DNA of 24,820 nt from JAPHTQ01 sp050287105 (GTDB lineage Bacteria > Pseudomonadota > Gammaproteobacteria > Thiohalomonadales > Thiohalomonadaceae), in the NCBI GenBank assembly GCA_050287105.1, contig JBNKBG010000033.1, positions 1 through 24,820 of the forward strand. The letters run 5' to 3'. Both the position numbers and the translations under genes were made by a program. Of this stretch, positions 14,760 through 23,500 are shown one piece after another. The number at the start of each line of letters is the position of its first letter. Position 1 is the stretch's first letter. The notes under the pieces were generated by a model. The model did no database searches. It worked only from the letters and a program-made list of their open reading frames with translations, and was not told the origin of the DNA.

Positions 14760-16643
14760 TCACAACTGGTACTCCAGTTCCAGTTTGTTGTGCAGCTTGC
14801 GCCCCTGACGGAACGCCTCTTTAAGAATGCGGCGATCCAGTTCGTTGAGCGTGTCCGGATCAAGGCGATTGGTCAGTCGTTTACCCTCGCGAGCCTGACG
14901 GCGATGGTTGCGCATACGCAGCAGCTGAATGAAGTGGTAGGCCTCGCACCAGGCTGCGACATCATCCTGGCGCAACGCGCCTTTCTCGGCTGCGGCGCGT
15001 AGTCGCTCTTCGGTGTTGGTTTCACCAATCTGCTGGGCCAGGGCAATGATGCGTGCCGCATCGACGAATGGGGTAATCCCTTGCACTTTGAGGTCCAGGG
15101 TATGCACCTGGTCGCCCACGTTGGAGACCTTGAATTCGCCGAACAGACCGAGGGGTGGTTTAAGGTGCATGGTGTTGGCGGCCAGTTGGCGGCGGAAGCG
15201 GCTGTTGCGCTCGGTCAGTTGCAGCAGCCACTGGCGCAGCGGTTCCACTTCGGTGCTGTCGCCATAGAGCGGGCGGAAATCGAAGAAGATGGTTGCCTTG
15301 AGCAGGTGCTCCGGGGTGCCCTGTTCTACCCAGCGGGAGAAGCGTAGCTTCCACTCCTCGAGACTAAGGCAGCACTCCGGATTGCTGGCCATCACATTGC
15401 CAGGGCAGAGGGGGAAGCCACACTCGGCCAGGGCGTCGTTGATCTGTTTGGCGATGGGCAGTAACTGGCTGCGGATCGTCTCCTCTTCACCCTTGGTGCA
15501 GTGGAACAGAATGCCGTTGTCCTGATCGGTTTTGAGGGTTTGCTCGCTACGACCTTCGCTGCCAAAGGCGAGCCAGACGAAGGGCGGTACGCTCTGCTTC
15601 TGTTCTTCGAGTACCAGCTTGAGGACGCGGCGGGTGAGGTTATCGTTGAGGGTGGTGATCAGGCGGGTGAGCTGTTCCACCGAGGCACCCTGTGCCAGCA
15701 TCTGCTCCACCAGACGCTGGATATCGTGACCCAGCGGTTTGAGTTGTGCTACCGAGGTCGCACGGGCAATTGCCTGACCGAGGCTGGCAATACCGACCCG
15801 TTGCAGGGAGAAGATATCCCGCTCAGAGACCATTCCCAGCAGTTTGCCGCGCTCGACGATACAGATATGGCCGATACCGTGACGCGCCATCAGCAGTGCC
15901 GCCTCGTGCGCGAGGGCATCGGCGGGGAGGGTCAGCGGATCGGGGGTCATGACCTCGCTGATCGGTCTGCTGTTATCCAGCCCGGCAATGGCGACACGGG
16001 CGAGTACGTCGTGCAGGGTGAAGATACCCGCCACGCGGTTGGCGTTGTCGGTGATAATCATGCTGCCGACGTGCTCGTCCTGCATGGTTCGCAGCACCGT
16101 GGAGAGGGGCGCGTCGGGTAGGCAGGTGATAGCGGGACGGTTGATCAGCTGGCGCAGCGGGGTGTTGAGCGAGGTGTCTTCAGCGATGCGGGTAGCGCTG
16201 CGGGCCTGGGATTCGCGCAGGGCATTGTCCAGCAGGCTGGCAAGGCGGCGGGTGCTGAAGTCGTGGAATATGGGACTCTTTTGGAGCAGGGTGTCAAAAT
16301 CGTCCCGGTCGAGCTCATAACAGAAGGTGTCTTCGGCGGCGCGGGAGACAGTGCGAACCGGGCGGCGGGCGATCAGGGCTCCCACCGGGAAACATTCACC
16401 CGCGATCAGCTCCCAGCCATTTTTGCGGTCGCCCTCTTCGGTTTCACCGCGGATGCGCCCCTGCTTGATGATGTAGAGGGTGCTCGACTGTCCGGCGCTG
16501 GGTTGGGTGATCACGGAATCTTTGGCGTAGAAGACCAGTCGCAGCCGTTTGGCCAGATACTCAAGGTGTGCCTGAGCCATCTGATCGAAGGGGGCATGCT
16601 GCTTAAGGAAGTCGACAACCGGTGTTAATGCTGGCGCGTTCAT
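14760..16643 (-). CDS. Second cNMP-fold/CBS-pair/DUF294 nucleotidyltransferase-like protein, 627 aa
   Basis: Same architecture as 10483-12351: cNMP-binding fold (about 10-125), CBS pair (about 165-285, with GIFTLHDVLAR and GMVSERDIF), nucleotidyltransferase domain (about 330-455) and DUF294 helical domain to the end. The catalytic block is WLAFGSEGRSEQT with G361-S362 and the metal pair D373/D375 in TDQDNG. It is clearly a paralogue, but divergent over most of its length, so the duplication is old. The open frame begins at a TTG (16658); I prefer the ATG at 16641-16643, although its ribosome site (CACGGGA) is weak. It is upstream of the symporter pair on the same strand (138-base gap with a T-run but no convincing terminator). 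A GTTAC/GTAAC array lies about 100 bases upstream of its start. Confidence 0.92.
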   Translation of the reverse strand: MNAPALTPVVDFLKQHAPFDQMAQAHLEYLAKRLRLVFYAKDSVITQPSAGQSSTLYIIKQGRIRGETEEGDRKNGWELIAGECFPVGALIARRPVRTVSRAAEDTFCYELDRDDFDTLLQKSPIFHDFSTRRLASLLDNALRESQARSATRIAEDTSLNTPLRQLINRPAITCLPDAPLSTVLRTMQDEHVGSMIITDNANRVAGIFTLHDVLARVAIAGLDNSRPISEVMTPDPLTLPADALAHEAALLMARHGIGHICIVERGKLLGMVSERDIFSLQRVGIASLGQAIARATSVAQLKPLGHDIQRLVEQMLAQGASVEQLTRLITTLNDNLTRRVLKLVLEEQKQSVPPFVWLAFGSEGRSEQTLKTDQDNGILFHCTKGEEETIRSQLLPIAKQINDALAECGFPLCPGNVMASNPECCLSLEEWKLRFSRWVEQGTPEHLLKATIFFDFRPLYGDSTEVEPLRQWLLQLTERNSRFRRQLAANTMHLKPPLGLFGEFKVSNVGDQVHTLDLKVQGITPFVDAARIIALAQQIGETNTEERLRAAAEKGALRQDDVAAWCEAYHFIQLLRMRNHRRQAREGKRLTNRLDPDTLNELDRRILKEAFRQGRKLHNKLELEYQL

Positions 16644-16743
16644 AGTCCCGTGACTCAAAAGATTTAAATCAGTAAGGCAAGCGCCGTGCCATAACGATTA
16701 TTCTATAAATACAATGGCTTATGATTTGCTAAAGGGGGGCTCT

Positions 16744-16804
16744 GTTACGAAAGGTAACCGATAGGTGTTACGAAATGTAACGTAACGGGGTAACAGGGGG
16801 TAAC
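16744..16804. promoter_or_regulatory. GTTAC/GTAAC operator-like array
   Basis: Two palindromes GTTAC-N5-GTAAC (16744-16758 and 16767-16781) start 23 bases apart, with near-identical spacers GAAAG and GAAAT. They are followed by three further GTAAC half-sites at 16782, 16790 and 16800. The array ends 18 bases before the -35 box of the rhodanese promoter and lies between two divergent genes, as expected for a cooperative regulator site. Confidence 0.65.
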
Positions 16805-16822
16805 AGAGTTTTGCCACCCCTC

Positions 16823-16850
16823 TTGAAATATTAGGGAAGGCTTATATACT
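16823..16850 (+). promoter_or_regulatory. Sigma-70 promoter of the rhodanese gene
   Basis: TTGAAA (16823-16828), 16-base spacer, TATACT (16845-16850). The start site would fall near 16857, about 36 bases before the ATG. Confidence 0.65.
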
Positions 16851-16892
16851 GGTGGCAGTTTTGAGCTATTCTTGACTTGAGGAGTCGGATTT

Positions 16893-17228
16893 ATGTTCTT
16901 TTCAAATGTGAAAGAGATCGATGCCACGCAGCTTGCAGAGTGGATGAAAGAGTCGACGAAGGCATTTCGCATCATCGATGTCCGCGAGCAGATGGAGATC
17001 GCCCAGGGTTCTATCCCCGGTGCGGAACCCATGCCTATGTCTTCACTCGGTACGCGCTTGCCGGAATTGAGACAGGATGAGGAATTGGTGTTCATCTGCC
17101 GCAGTGGCGCACGTTCAGGTCAGGTTGTCTCTTATCTGGCGCAGAACGGTTTCGAGAATGTCTACAACCTGCGTGGTGGTGTCCTTGGTTGGGCGCAGAA
17201 TGGATTTGAGTTTGCCAGGGTCTCCTGA
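16893..17228 (+). CDS. Single-domain rhodanese-like sulfurtransferase, 111 aa
   Basis: A stand-alone rhodanese domain of GlpE/PspE size with no signal peptide, so cytosolic. The active loop CRSGAR (C69-R74) carries the persulfide cysteine, and FRIIDVRE (25-32) is the CH2A-like motif. The loop has six residues, as in sulfurtransferases rather than Cdc25-type phosphatases. It would move sulfane sulfur to a thiol acceptor; the physiological partner is not evident. The ATG at 16893 has TGAGGAG 8 bases upstream, a clear promoter at 16823-16850 and a terminator at 17249-17276, so it is monocistronic and probably controlled by whatever binds the GTTAC array. Confidence 0.93.
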   Translation: MFFSNVKEIDATQLAEWMKESTKAFRIIDVREQMEIAQGSIPGAEPMPMSSLGTRLPELRQDEELVFICRSGARSGQVVSYLAQNGFENVYNLRGGVLGWAQNGFEFARVS

Positions 17229-17248
17229 GGCAACACACCGTTGTGAAT

Positions 17249-17276
17249 AAAAGGCCGGGTTATCCGGCCTTTTTTT
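17249..17276 (+). terminator. Intrinsic terminator of the rhodanese gene
   Basis: AAAAGGCCGG (17249-17258) pairs with CCGGCCTTTT (17264-17273) around GTTAT, and the T-run extends to 17276. Confidence 0.9.
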
Positions 17277-17296
17277 ATTCAGGGGGTGAGCGAACC

Positions 17297-17325
17297 TTGC
17301 TTAGTCATGGTCACTACTGTTTAAT
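17297..17325 (+). promoter_or_regulatory. Possible promoter of the GGDEF-EAL gene
   Basis: TTGCTT (17297-17302), 17-base spacer, TTTAAT (17320-17325). This gives an mRNA leader of about 130 bases with a mini-ORF and a hairpin. Confidence 0.35.
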
Positions 17326-17374
17326 TGATAAATAACAGCTCATTTTTGCATGTGCCTTTGCACTCCAGGAGACA

Positions 17375-17419
17375 ATGAAGTGCTCCGCAATTTTTGCTCA
17401 ATTTGTTTCTCCTCTCTAA
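17375..17419 (+). CDS. Possible 14-residue leader peptide
   Basis: ATG at 17375 opens MKCSAIFAQFVSPL and stops at 17417-17419. AGGAG (17367-17371) is close upstream, a better ribosome site than that of the large gene that follows. A hairpin lies between its stop and the next start. It may act in cis on translation of the GGDEF-EAL gene. The frame is too short for coding statistics. Confidence 0.3.
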   Translation: MKCSAIFAQFVSPL

Positions 17420-17423
17420 TGAC

Positions 17424-17442
17424 CATACCGTTCTCCGGTATG
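17424..17442 (+). promoter_or_regulatory. mRNA leader hairpin before the GGDEF-EAL gene
   Basis: CATACCG (17424-17430) pairs with CGGTATG (17436-17442) around TTCTC, ending 20 bases before the ATG. No U-tract follows, so it is not a terminator. It is close enough to affect ribosome access. Confidence 0.4.
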
Positions 17443-17462
17443 CCAATGCCTGAGTAACCAAA

Positions 17463-20400
17463 ATGCTAGAGAGAGAGAAACGATCACTACGCCGCCTGCA
17501 GATAGCATGGACCTATCGTCCTGCGCCTTTAGCCATACTTTCACATATTGTCGCTGCGGCTATTGTCGCTGCAGGCATGCACACCCAGGTGGCGCTACGC
17601 CCGTTAATGCTGTGGTTTTTTATCCTGGCGGGTGTGCAACTGCTCTGGGGTGTGGCGGTAATCTACTACGGTCAGAGCAGCCGTCTGCACAAAAGTGATA
17701 CGCGCTGGCTGCAATTTCATTTTGTTGCCACCACCCTTAATGGCCTGATCTGGGGTATTGGTGCGGCCTATGTGCTGTTCCCCGTCAATTCGCTCTTCTT
17801 TCAAACACTGTTGCTGGTTATCGTTGCCGCGGTTGCCACCGGTGGTCTCTATTTAAACCGTAATAATCGCATGGCCGGTGCACTGTTTGTGTTGTCGGTG
17901 ATGTTACCGATGGTCATACGCTGTTTTCATGAGTCCGGGGCCTACTTCTCGTTGCTGGCAATTCTGCTGCTGGCTTACACCGGTATGTTGCTATTCGTGC
18001 AGTTTCAATATTTCAGCGGTTCTATACACAGTCTTTGGCTGGAGCGCGAGAACCAGAGACTGGAACGGGAAAAAAATGCCTATCAATCCTATTTCAATCG
18101 CGCGCGGCATATCGCTGCATTGGGTAGCTGGAATCTGGATATGCGCAGCGGTGAACTCAACTGGTCGAGTGAAGCCTATGCCATGTTCGGAATTGAACCC
18201 GGCACCAAACTGAACAAGCAGGTGGTGTTGTCGGTGATCTACTGGGCAGACCGTCAACCCTTTATTCGCGCACTGGAGGAGGCGATCCGTGATCGCACCT
18301 CACTGCAGCGACAATTCCGCGTGATGTTGCCGGATGGTGGTTTGCGTGTGGTGCTGGATACCGCCGAGATGATCACCGATGAAGAGGGTGAAGCGGAACG
18401 TATGTTGGGGGTGATGTGCGATATCAGTGGTCAGGTGAATGCGGAGCAACAGACCAAGACCGCCTATCAGGAGATAAACCGCATCCTTAACAATATGCAG
18501 GATACCTATTATCGCGCCGACCCGGCGGGTCGTCTGACCCAGGTTTCCCCCTCCATGAATAAACTGCTGGGTTACTCCCAGGCGGATTGTCTGGGGATGA
18601 GAATTGCGGATCTCTATGCCGTACCAAATCACGGTAAGACCTATTTACAGGATCTGCATGCACGCGGCGGTAGCCTGCACAACTATGAAGTTTTAATGAT
18701 GCACCGGGATGGTCATCGTGTCTGGGTTTCGCTCAACGCGCAGTTCATCTTTGATGAAAAGGGCAAGACGGTCGGTATCGAAGGGACGGTGCGTGACATC
18801 AGTGAACTAAAGCAGGCACGCGAGGCGCTTTATCAGGAAAAAGAGATGGCGCTGGTAACCCTGCAATCGATCGGTGACGGGGTGATCACGACCGATGAGG
18901 TTGGCAATATCCGCTATATCAATCCTACGGCGGAGAAGCTGCTCGGGCTTAGCAATAAACATGTGACCGGAAAATTTTACCATGACGTGATGCAGTTGGT
19001 GAACGAGAGCACAGGCGAAAAGCTGGAGGACCTGGTGCGTCTCTGTCTGAGTCTTGATGCGGGTACTGCGTTATCGGATGAAGGTCTGCTACTTAAGCCT
19101 GATGGAGCCAGTTACAACCTGAAGGTGACCTCTGCCCCAATGCGTAATCATAACGGCCATGTGGTTGGCGCTGTCTTGGTGCTGCACGATATTACCGAAC
19201 AGAAGGGGATGGCGCGGCAACTGAGTTACCAGGCCAGTCACGATATGCTCACCGGTTTGTACAATCGGCGTGTATTTGAGCAGCGGGTGGAGGATGCCAT
19301 TCGTACCGCCTACGGCAAAGGGCAAATGCATGCCCTGTTCTATATGGATCTGGATCAGTTCAAGGTGGTCAATGATACCTGCGGTCACAATGCCGGTGAT
19401 GAACTGTTGCAACAGATCGCCATGCTGATGCAGGACAAGGTGCGTGATACCGATGTGCTGGCGCGTCTGGGTGGTGATGAGTTCGGTGTGTTGCTGGAAC
19501 ATTGCCCGTTGGAACGTGCAGTGGAGATCGCCGATAAACTCCGCGAGGCTGTGCGTGATTTCCGCTTTATCTGGGAAGACAAGGCATTTGAGATTGGTGT
19601 TTCCATCGGCATTCTTGCGTTGACCGCAGAGAGCGGCAATATGGCGCATGCCCTGGCCGCTGCCGATGCCGCGTGTTACATCGCAAAAGATGGTGGGCGT
19701 AATCGTTTGCACGTCTATCAGCCGGATGATGAGGCGATTATGCAACATCACGGTGAGATGCAGTGGGTGCATCGAATCTCGACCGCTTTCGATAGTGACA
19801 GTTTTGAACTCTATGCCCAACCGGTGGCACACCTGGCAGAAGGGCGGGTGGTCTCCCACTACGAAATACTGGTACGGATGAAAGATGATCATGGCAGGAT
19901 TATTCCGCCTGGCGCCTTTATCCCCGCCGCTGAACGTTACAATCAGATGCCAAATCTGGATCGTTGGGTGATTCGTCGTACTTTTGAGATGTTGCGAGCG
20001 GCGCAGGGCGATCTTGCTTTTCCCCCGGTTGAGGTTGCGATAAATCTCTCCGGCAAGTCGCTAAGCGATGATACCGTCCTCGAGTTTGTGGTTGACCTGT
20101 TTGACGCAACCGGTTTGCCCTGTGAAAACGTCAGCTTCGAGGTAACAGAGACGGCGGCGGTAGCCAATCTCTCGCGTGCGACGCGCTTTATCAGTGTCCT
20201 GCGTGGTATGGGTTGCAGTTTTGCCCTGGATGATTTTGGTGCCGGGTTGAGCTCCTTCGGCTACCTAAAGACCCTGCCTATCGATTATCTGAAGATCGAT
20301 GGTGGCTTCGTTCGCGACATGGTGATCGATCAGGTGGATCGCGCCATGGTTGAGTCAATTAACGAGATCGGCCATATCATGGGTCTTAAGACGATTGGTG

Positions 20401-20579
20401 AATACGCCGAGGATGAAGATGTTGTACAGGCGCTGCAACGCGCTGGTGTCGACTTTGCGCAGGGTAATGGTATCGGTGAACCGAGACCGTTTGCCGACGT
20501 ACTTTATGAAGAGACGCGACAGTTGCGGATGGCCAAACAGAGTGAAGGTGCCGTGACGGGTCAGGCGGGTAGCGAATAA
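17463..20579 (+). CDS. Membrane PAS-GGDEF-EAL c-di-GMP signalling protein, 1038 aa
   Basis: Layout: six or seven membrane helices (about 22-185), three PAS domains (about 211-325, 335-450 and 460-580), GGDEF (about 585-752) and EAL (about 765-1015). GGDEF is intact at 670-674 with the inhibitory I-site R661-D664, so cyclase activity is possible. In the EAL domain the signature reads E801-I-L in place of EAL/ELL. The metal and catalytic residues are kept: Q786, E801, N861, E893, D923-D924 (DDFGAG), K944 and E980 (GEYAED), with Q1000 near the end. Phosphodiesterase activity is therefore likely as well. The protein probably works as a redox- or ligand-sensing switch between making and breaking c-di-GMP. 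The ribosome site before the ATG at 17463 is poor, with a leader ORF and hairpin upstream. Its last 19 bases overlap the convergent HD-GYP gene. Confidence 0.95.
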   Translation: MLEREKRSLRRLQIAWTYRPAPLAILSHIVAAAIVAAGMHTQVALRPLMLWFFILAGVQLLWGVAVIYYGQSSRLHKSDTRWLQFHFVATTLNGLIWGIGAAYVLFPVNSLFFQTLLLVIVAAVATGGLYLNRNNRMAGALFVLSVMLPMVIRCFHESGAYFSLLAILLLAYTGMLLFVQFQYFSGSIHSLWLERENQRLEREKNAYQSYFNRARHIAALGSWNLDMRSGELNWSSEAYAMFGIEPGTKLNKQVVLSVIYWADRQPFIRALEEAIRDRTSLQRQFRVMLPDGGLRVVLDTAEMITDEEGEAERMLGVMCDISGQVNAEQQTKTAYQEINRILNNMQDTYYRADPAGRLTQVSPSMNKLLGYSQADCLGMRIADLYAVPNHGKTYLQDLHARGGSLHNYEVLMMHRDGHRVWVSLNAQFIFDEKGKTVGIEGTVRDISELKQAREALYQEKEMALVTLQSIGDGVITTDEVGNIRYINPTAEKLLGLSNKHVTGKFYHDVMQLVNESTGEKLEDLVRLCLSLDAGTALSDEGLLLKPDGASYNLKVTSAPMRNHNGHVVGAVLVLHDITEQKGMARQLSYQASHDMLTGLYNRRVFEQRVEDAIRTAYGKGQMHALFYMDLDQFKVVNDTCGHNAGDELLQQIAMLMQDKVRDTDVLARLGGDEFGVLLEHCPLERAVEIADKLREAVRDFRFIWEDKAFEIGVSIGILALTAESGNMAHALAAADAACYIAKDGGRNRLHVYQPDDEAIMQHHGEMQWVHRISTAFDSDSFELYAQPVAHLAEGRVVSHYEILVRMKDDHGRIIPPGAFIPAAERYNQMPNLDRWVIRRTFEMLRAAQGDLAFPPVEVAINLSGKSLSDDTVLEFVVDLFDATGLPCENVSFEVTETAAVANLSRATRFISVLRGMGCSFALDDFGAGLSSFGYLKTLPIDYLKIDGGFVRDMVIDQVDRAMVESINEIGHIMGLKTIGEYAEDEDVVQALQRAGVDFAQGNGIGEPRPFADVLYEETRQLRMAKQSEGAVTGQAGSE

Positions 20580-23500
20580 CCCTTTTCCCGGAACAGTCTC
20601 AGGCAGGCTTCTGCCACATTCAGATCATAAAGGGTTCCCTTACCCCGTTCGATCTCCTCCAGTGCCGGGCCAATCCCAAGTCCCGGGCGGTAGGGGCGAT
20701 GTGAACCCATCGCTTCCACCACATCGGCAACTGCGGTAATTCGTGCTTCCAGCAGGATATGCTCTCCCTTCAGGCCGGCAGGATAGCCACTGCCATCAAT
20801 GCGCTCATGATGCTGTAATGCGACCTGGGCAACAGGCCAGGGAAAATCCACATCCTTGAGTACATTGAAGCCGGCCTCTGGATGACCTTTGATAATCTCG
20901 TATTCCAGTGTGGTCAGTTTTCCCGGCTTGGCAAGGATTTCTGAGGGAATGTTAATCTTGCCGATATCGTGCAGGTGGCCTGCAACGCGCAGTCCTTCCT
21001 GTTGATGTTCATTCAATCCCATCTCCTTACCGATAGCGGCAGCCACTTCAGCGACACGTCGTTCGTGGCCAGCGGTATAGGGATCGCGCATTTCACTAAG
21101 TAGTGTTGCTACTTCCACTGTCTGCATCAACGATGCCTGGAGTTTCTCCACATAGATCTTGAGGTGCTCCTCACTCTGTTTTTTGTCGGTAACATCCTGG
21201 ATCAGGCCGATGATTGCCGGGTGACCAAGATAGGTTGCCAGTGCACCATGCACACCGATATCGATCAACTTACCGTCACGACGTTGTACCTGTACTTCAT
21301 AGGCAATGTGTGTGCGCTTACCGCTTAGAAGACTATTCAGTTGGTTGCTTACCTCAGCACGATCCTCTTCTACAATCAGCTCAACTGGTGTTGTGCCCAC
21401 GAGCTCCGCTTCCGAAGTAAAGCCAAGAATTTCCGCGAAGCGTGGATTGGCGTAAACGTATTTGTCGTTCTGAATGATGTATATCCCAGAGAGTGACTGT
21501 TCCACCAGACCACGGAAACGTTGTTCCGATTCAAGGAGTGATTTCTCTGAGGCGCGTCGCTGGTTTTCGAGAACAAAATTATCCAGGGCAAAGCTGATAT
21601 CAAACGCCATTTCGTTGAGTAGCTTGCGCACATCTTCATCAAAAGCGTTTTCTATGCCCGCGTAAAGATTCAATACGCCGATCACCGCGCCTTCCCGGTG
21701 CAGAGGTAGACTGGCAGCAGAGCGCCAATGGTGAGCAGTAGCAATTTTGCGACAAGGTTCGCCCAGCTCATCACCGGGATAATTCTGTATCCAGATATCC
21801 TTGTTGTGCTTAAACGCCTGATAGCATGGGCTGTTACCCATGTTGGTGCGGTTTTCTGCTGCGGTGGTAATCGTAGCAAGCTCCTCATTGCCCTCACCAT
21901 AGCCTGCGGCCCACTGCAGGGTCTCACCATTTTTATCGATCATGCCTACCCAGGCGGCTTTGATTTGGGTTAGTTGCACTGCAATACGACAAATATCCTG
22001 TAGTAGCTCTGTTTCATCTGCACAGCGTATGATCGCCTCGTTACTCTGGCTAAGCGCTGCATAGAACTGGGACAGGCGTTCCAGCTTATTTTCGTAGTTC
22101 TTGCGCGCGGTGATGTCACGACCTATTCCAAGAATACCGACAAGCTTACCCTGACCATCCTGGACGGGTGCCTTGATGGTTTCCAGTACTACTTCCTGAC
22201 CATTGTTGGCAAAGGTGACCGTCTCTTCATTCATTCGAGGTTTGCCCGCCTGCATCGCTTTGAGATCATTCTCCTGGAAGAAGTTGCCTAACTCCTGATC
22301 AAAAAAGTCGTAGTCGGTTTTGCCGACAATCTCGCTCATAGGTGCACCAATAAATTCCTCGAATGTGGCATTGCACAAGAGATATACGCCGCTCGTGTCC
22401 TTAAGCCAGATAAGATCGGGTATGGTGTTGATTAGAGTGCTCAGTCTTGACTCATTATCAGCAAGTGCCTGTAGCATGGTGTTGCGCTCACTGGTATCGC
22501 GGAATATCCCCATAATATATTCCCGATCGCCTACCATGATCAGACCGCCCTTGATATCGGCGGAGAATATGGAGCCGTCTTTTCGTAGAACCTTGACGTC
22601 CTCGATAATCTCAACTTTGTCTACAGTGGCATGAGCATACGCTTCTTCAATAGCGACTAACGTCTCTTCTGGGTGTATGTCGTGGAACGACATGCCTTCG
22701 ATCTCTTCCCTGGTATAGCCAAGCATTTTGCAGAAGGCGGTGTTGCCCGCAATGAACGCGCCTGTATCTTTGTCAGCCAGAGCGATGCCATCCAGTACAC
22801 CGTTAAAGATATTCTGAAAGCGTGCCTCCGATTCTCTCAATGCCTCAATGGTATGTTTATAGGCAGTGATATCATTAACGGTCGCAACCAGAAGGTCCGC
22901 CTTGCCGGTGTCGTCTCTAACGCAATGTACGTCCACATCGCTATACAGCACAGTTCCATCAATGCGAAGCAGACGTTTCTCCATTGAGTAGGAATCGATC
23001 TTCCCTTCGTTGATCTCTTCCAGCGCCTGTTCTTCCGCAGCCGAATCGCCGGGGTGAGAAAGCTCTTTCCAGTACAGCTTGTTCATTCTGCTGCGGGTAT
23101 ATCCCAGCATTTCGCAAAGGTGATCATTAAAGCGAACCCAGCCCCCGTTTTTTGCTGACCAGATGGCCATGCCGACAAGTGGCATTTCAAAAAAGTGATT
23201 TAGTAGTTGGTCGGTCTGTTTTTCCCTGGCTAGCCGTTCCAGTTGCTGGTAATACTCCTGTCTCTTCCAGAGCATGTGTAACAGGGCAATAATTACTGCG
23301 ATCAAAAAAGTGCCGACCAGCGCAACCCAGCCCAATATATTCCAGAGCGGTGCTAATACAGTATTACGATCTGCTTTTGCAAGGATGTTCCACTTGGTGC
23401 CGTTTATACGCTGCCATGCGGCCAGTACAGTGACATCACGAAAGTCGGTGGTAATTATTGTGCCTGTTGGCTTGCCGCGTGAGGCAATAACTGCAGGATA

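Noticed and set aside
16744..16804. CRISPR array or plasmid iterons
   Set aside because: Units are 5-15 bases with irregular spacing of 8-23 bases, with no unique spacers of CRISPR length and no replication gene nearby. A regulator-binding array fits better.
16745..17095. 116-residue minus-strand frame over the rhodanese promoter and gene
   Set aside because: It is antisense to a clear rhodanese with its own promoter and ribosome site, and it runs through the GTTAC array.
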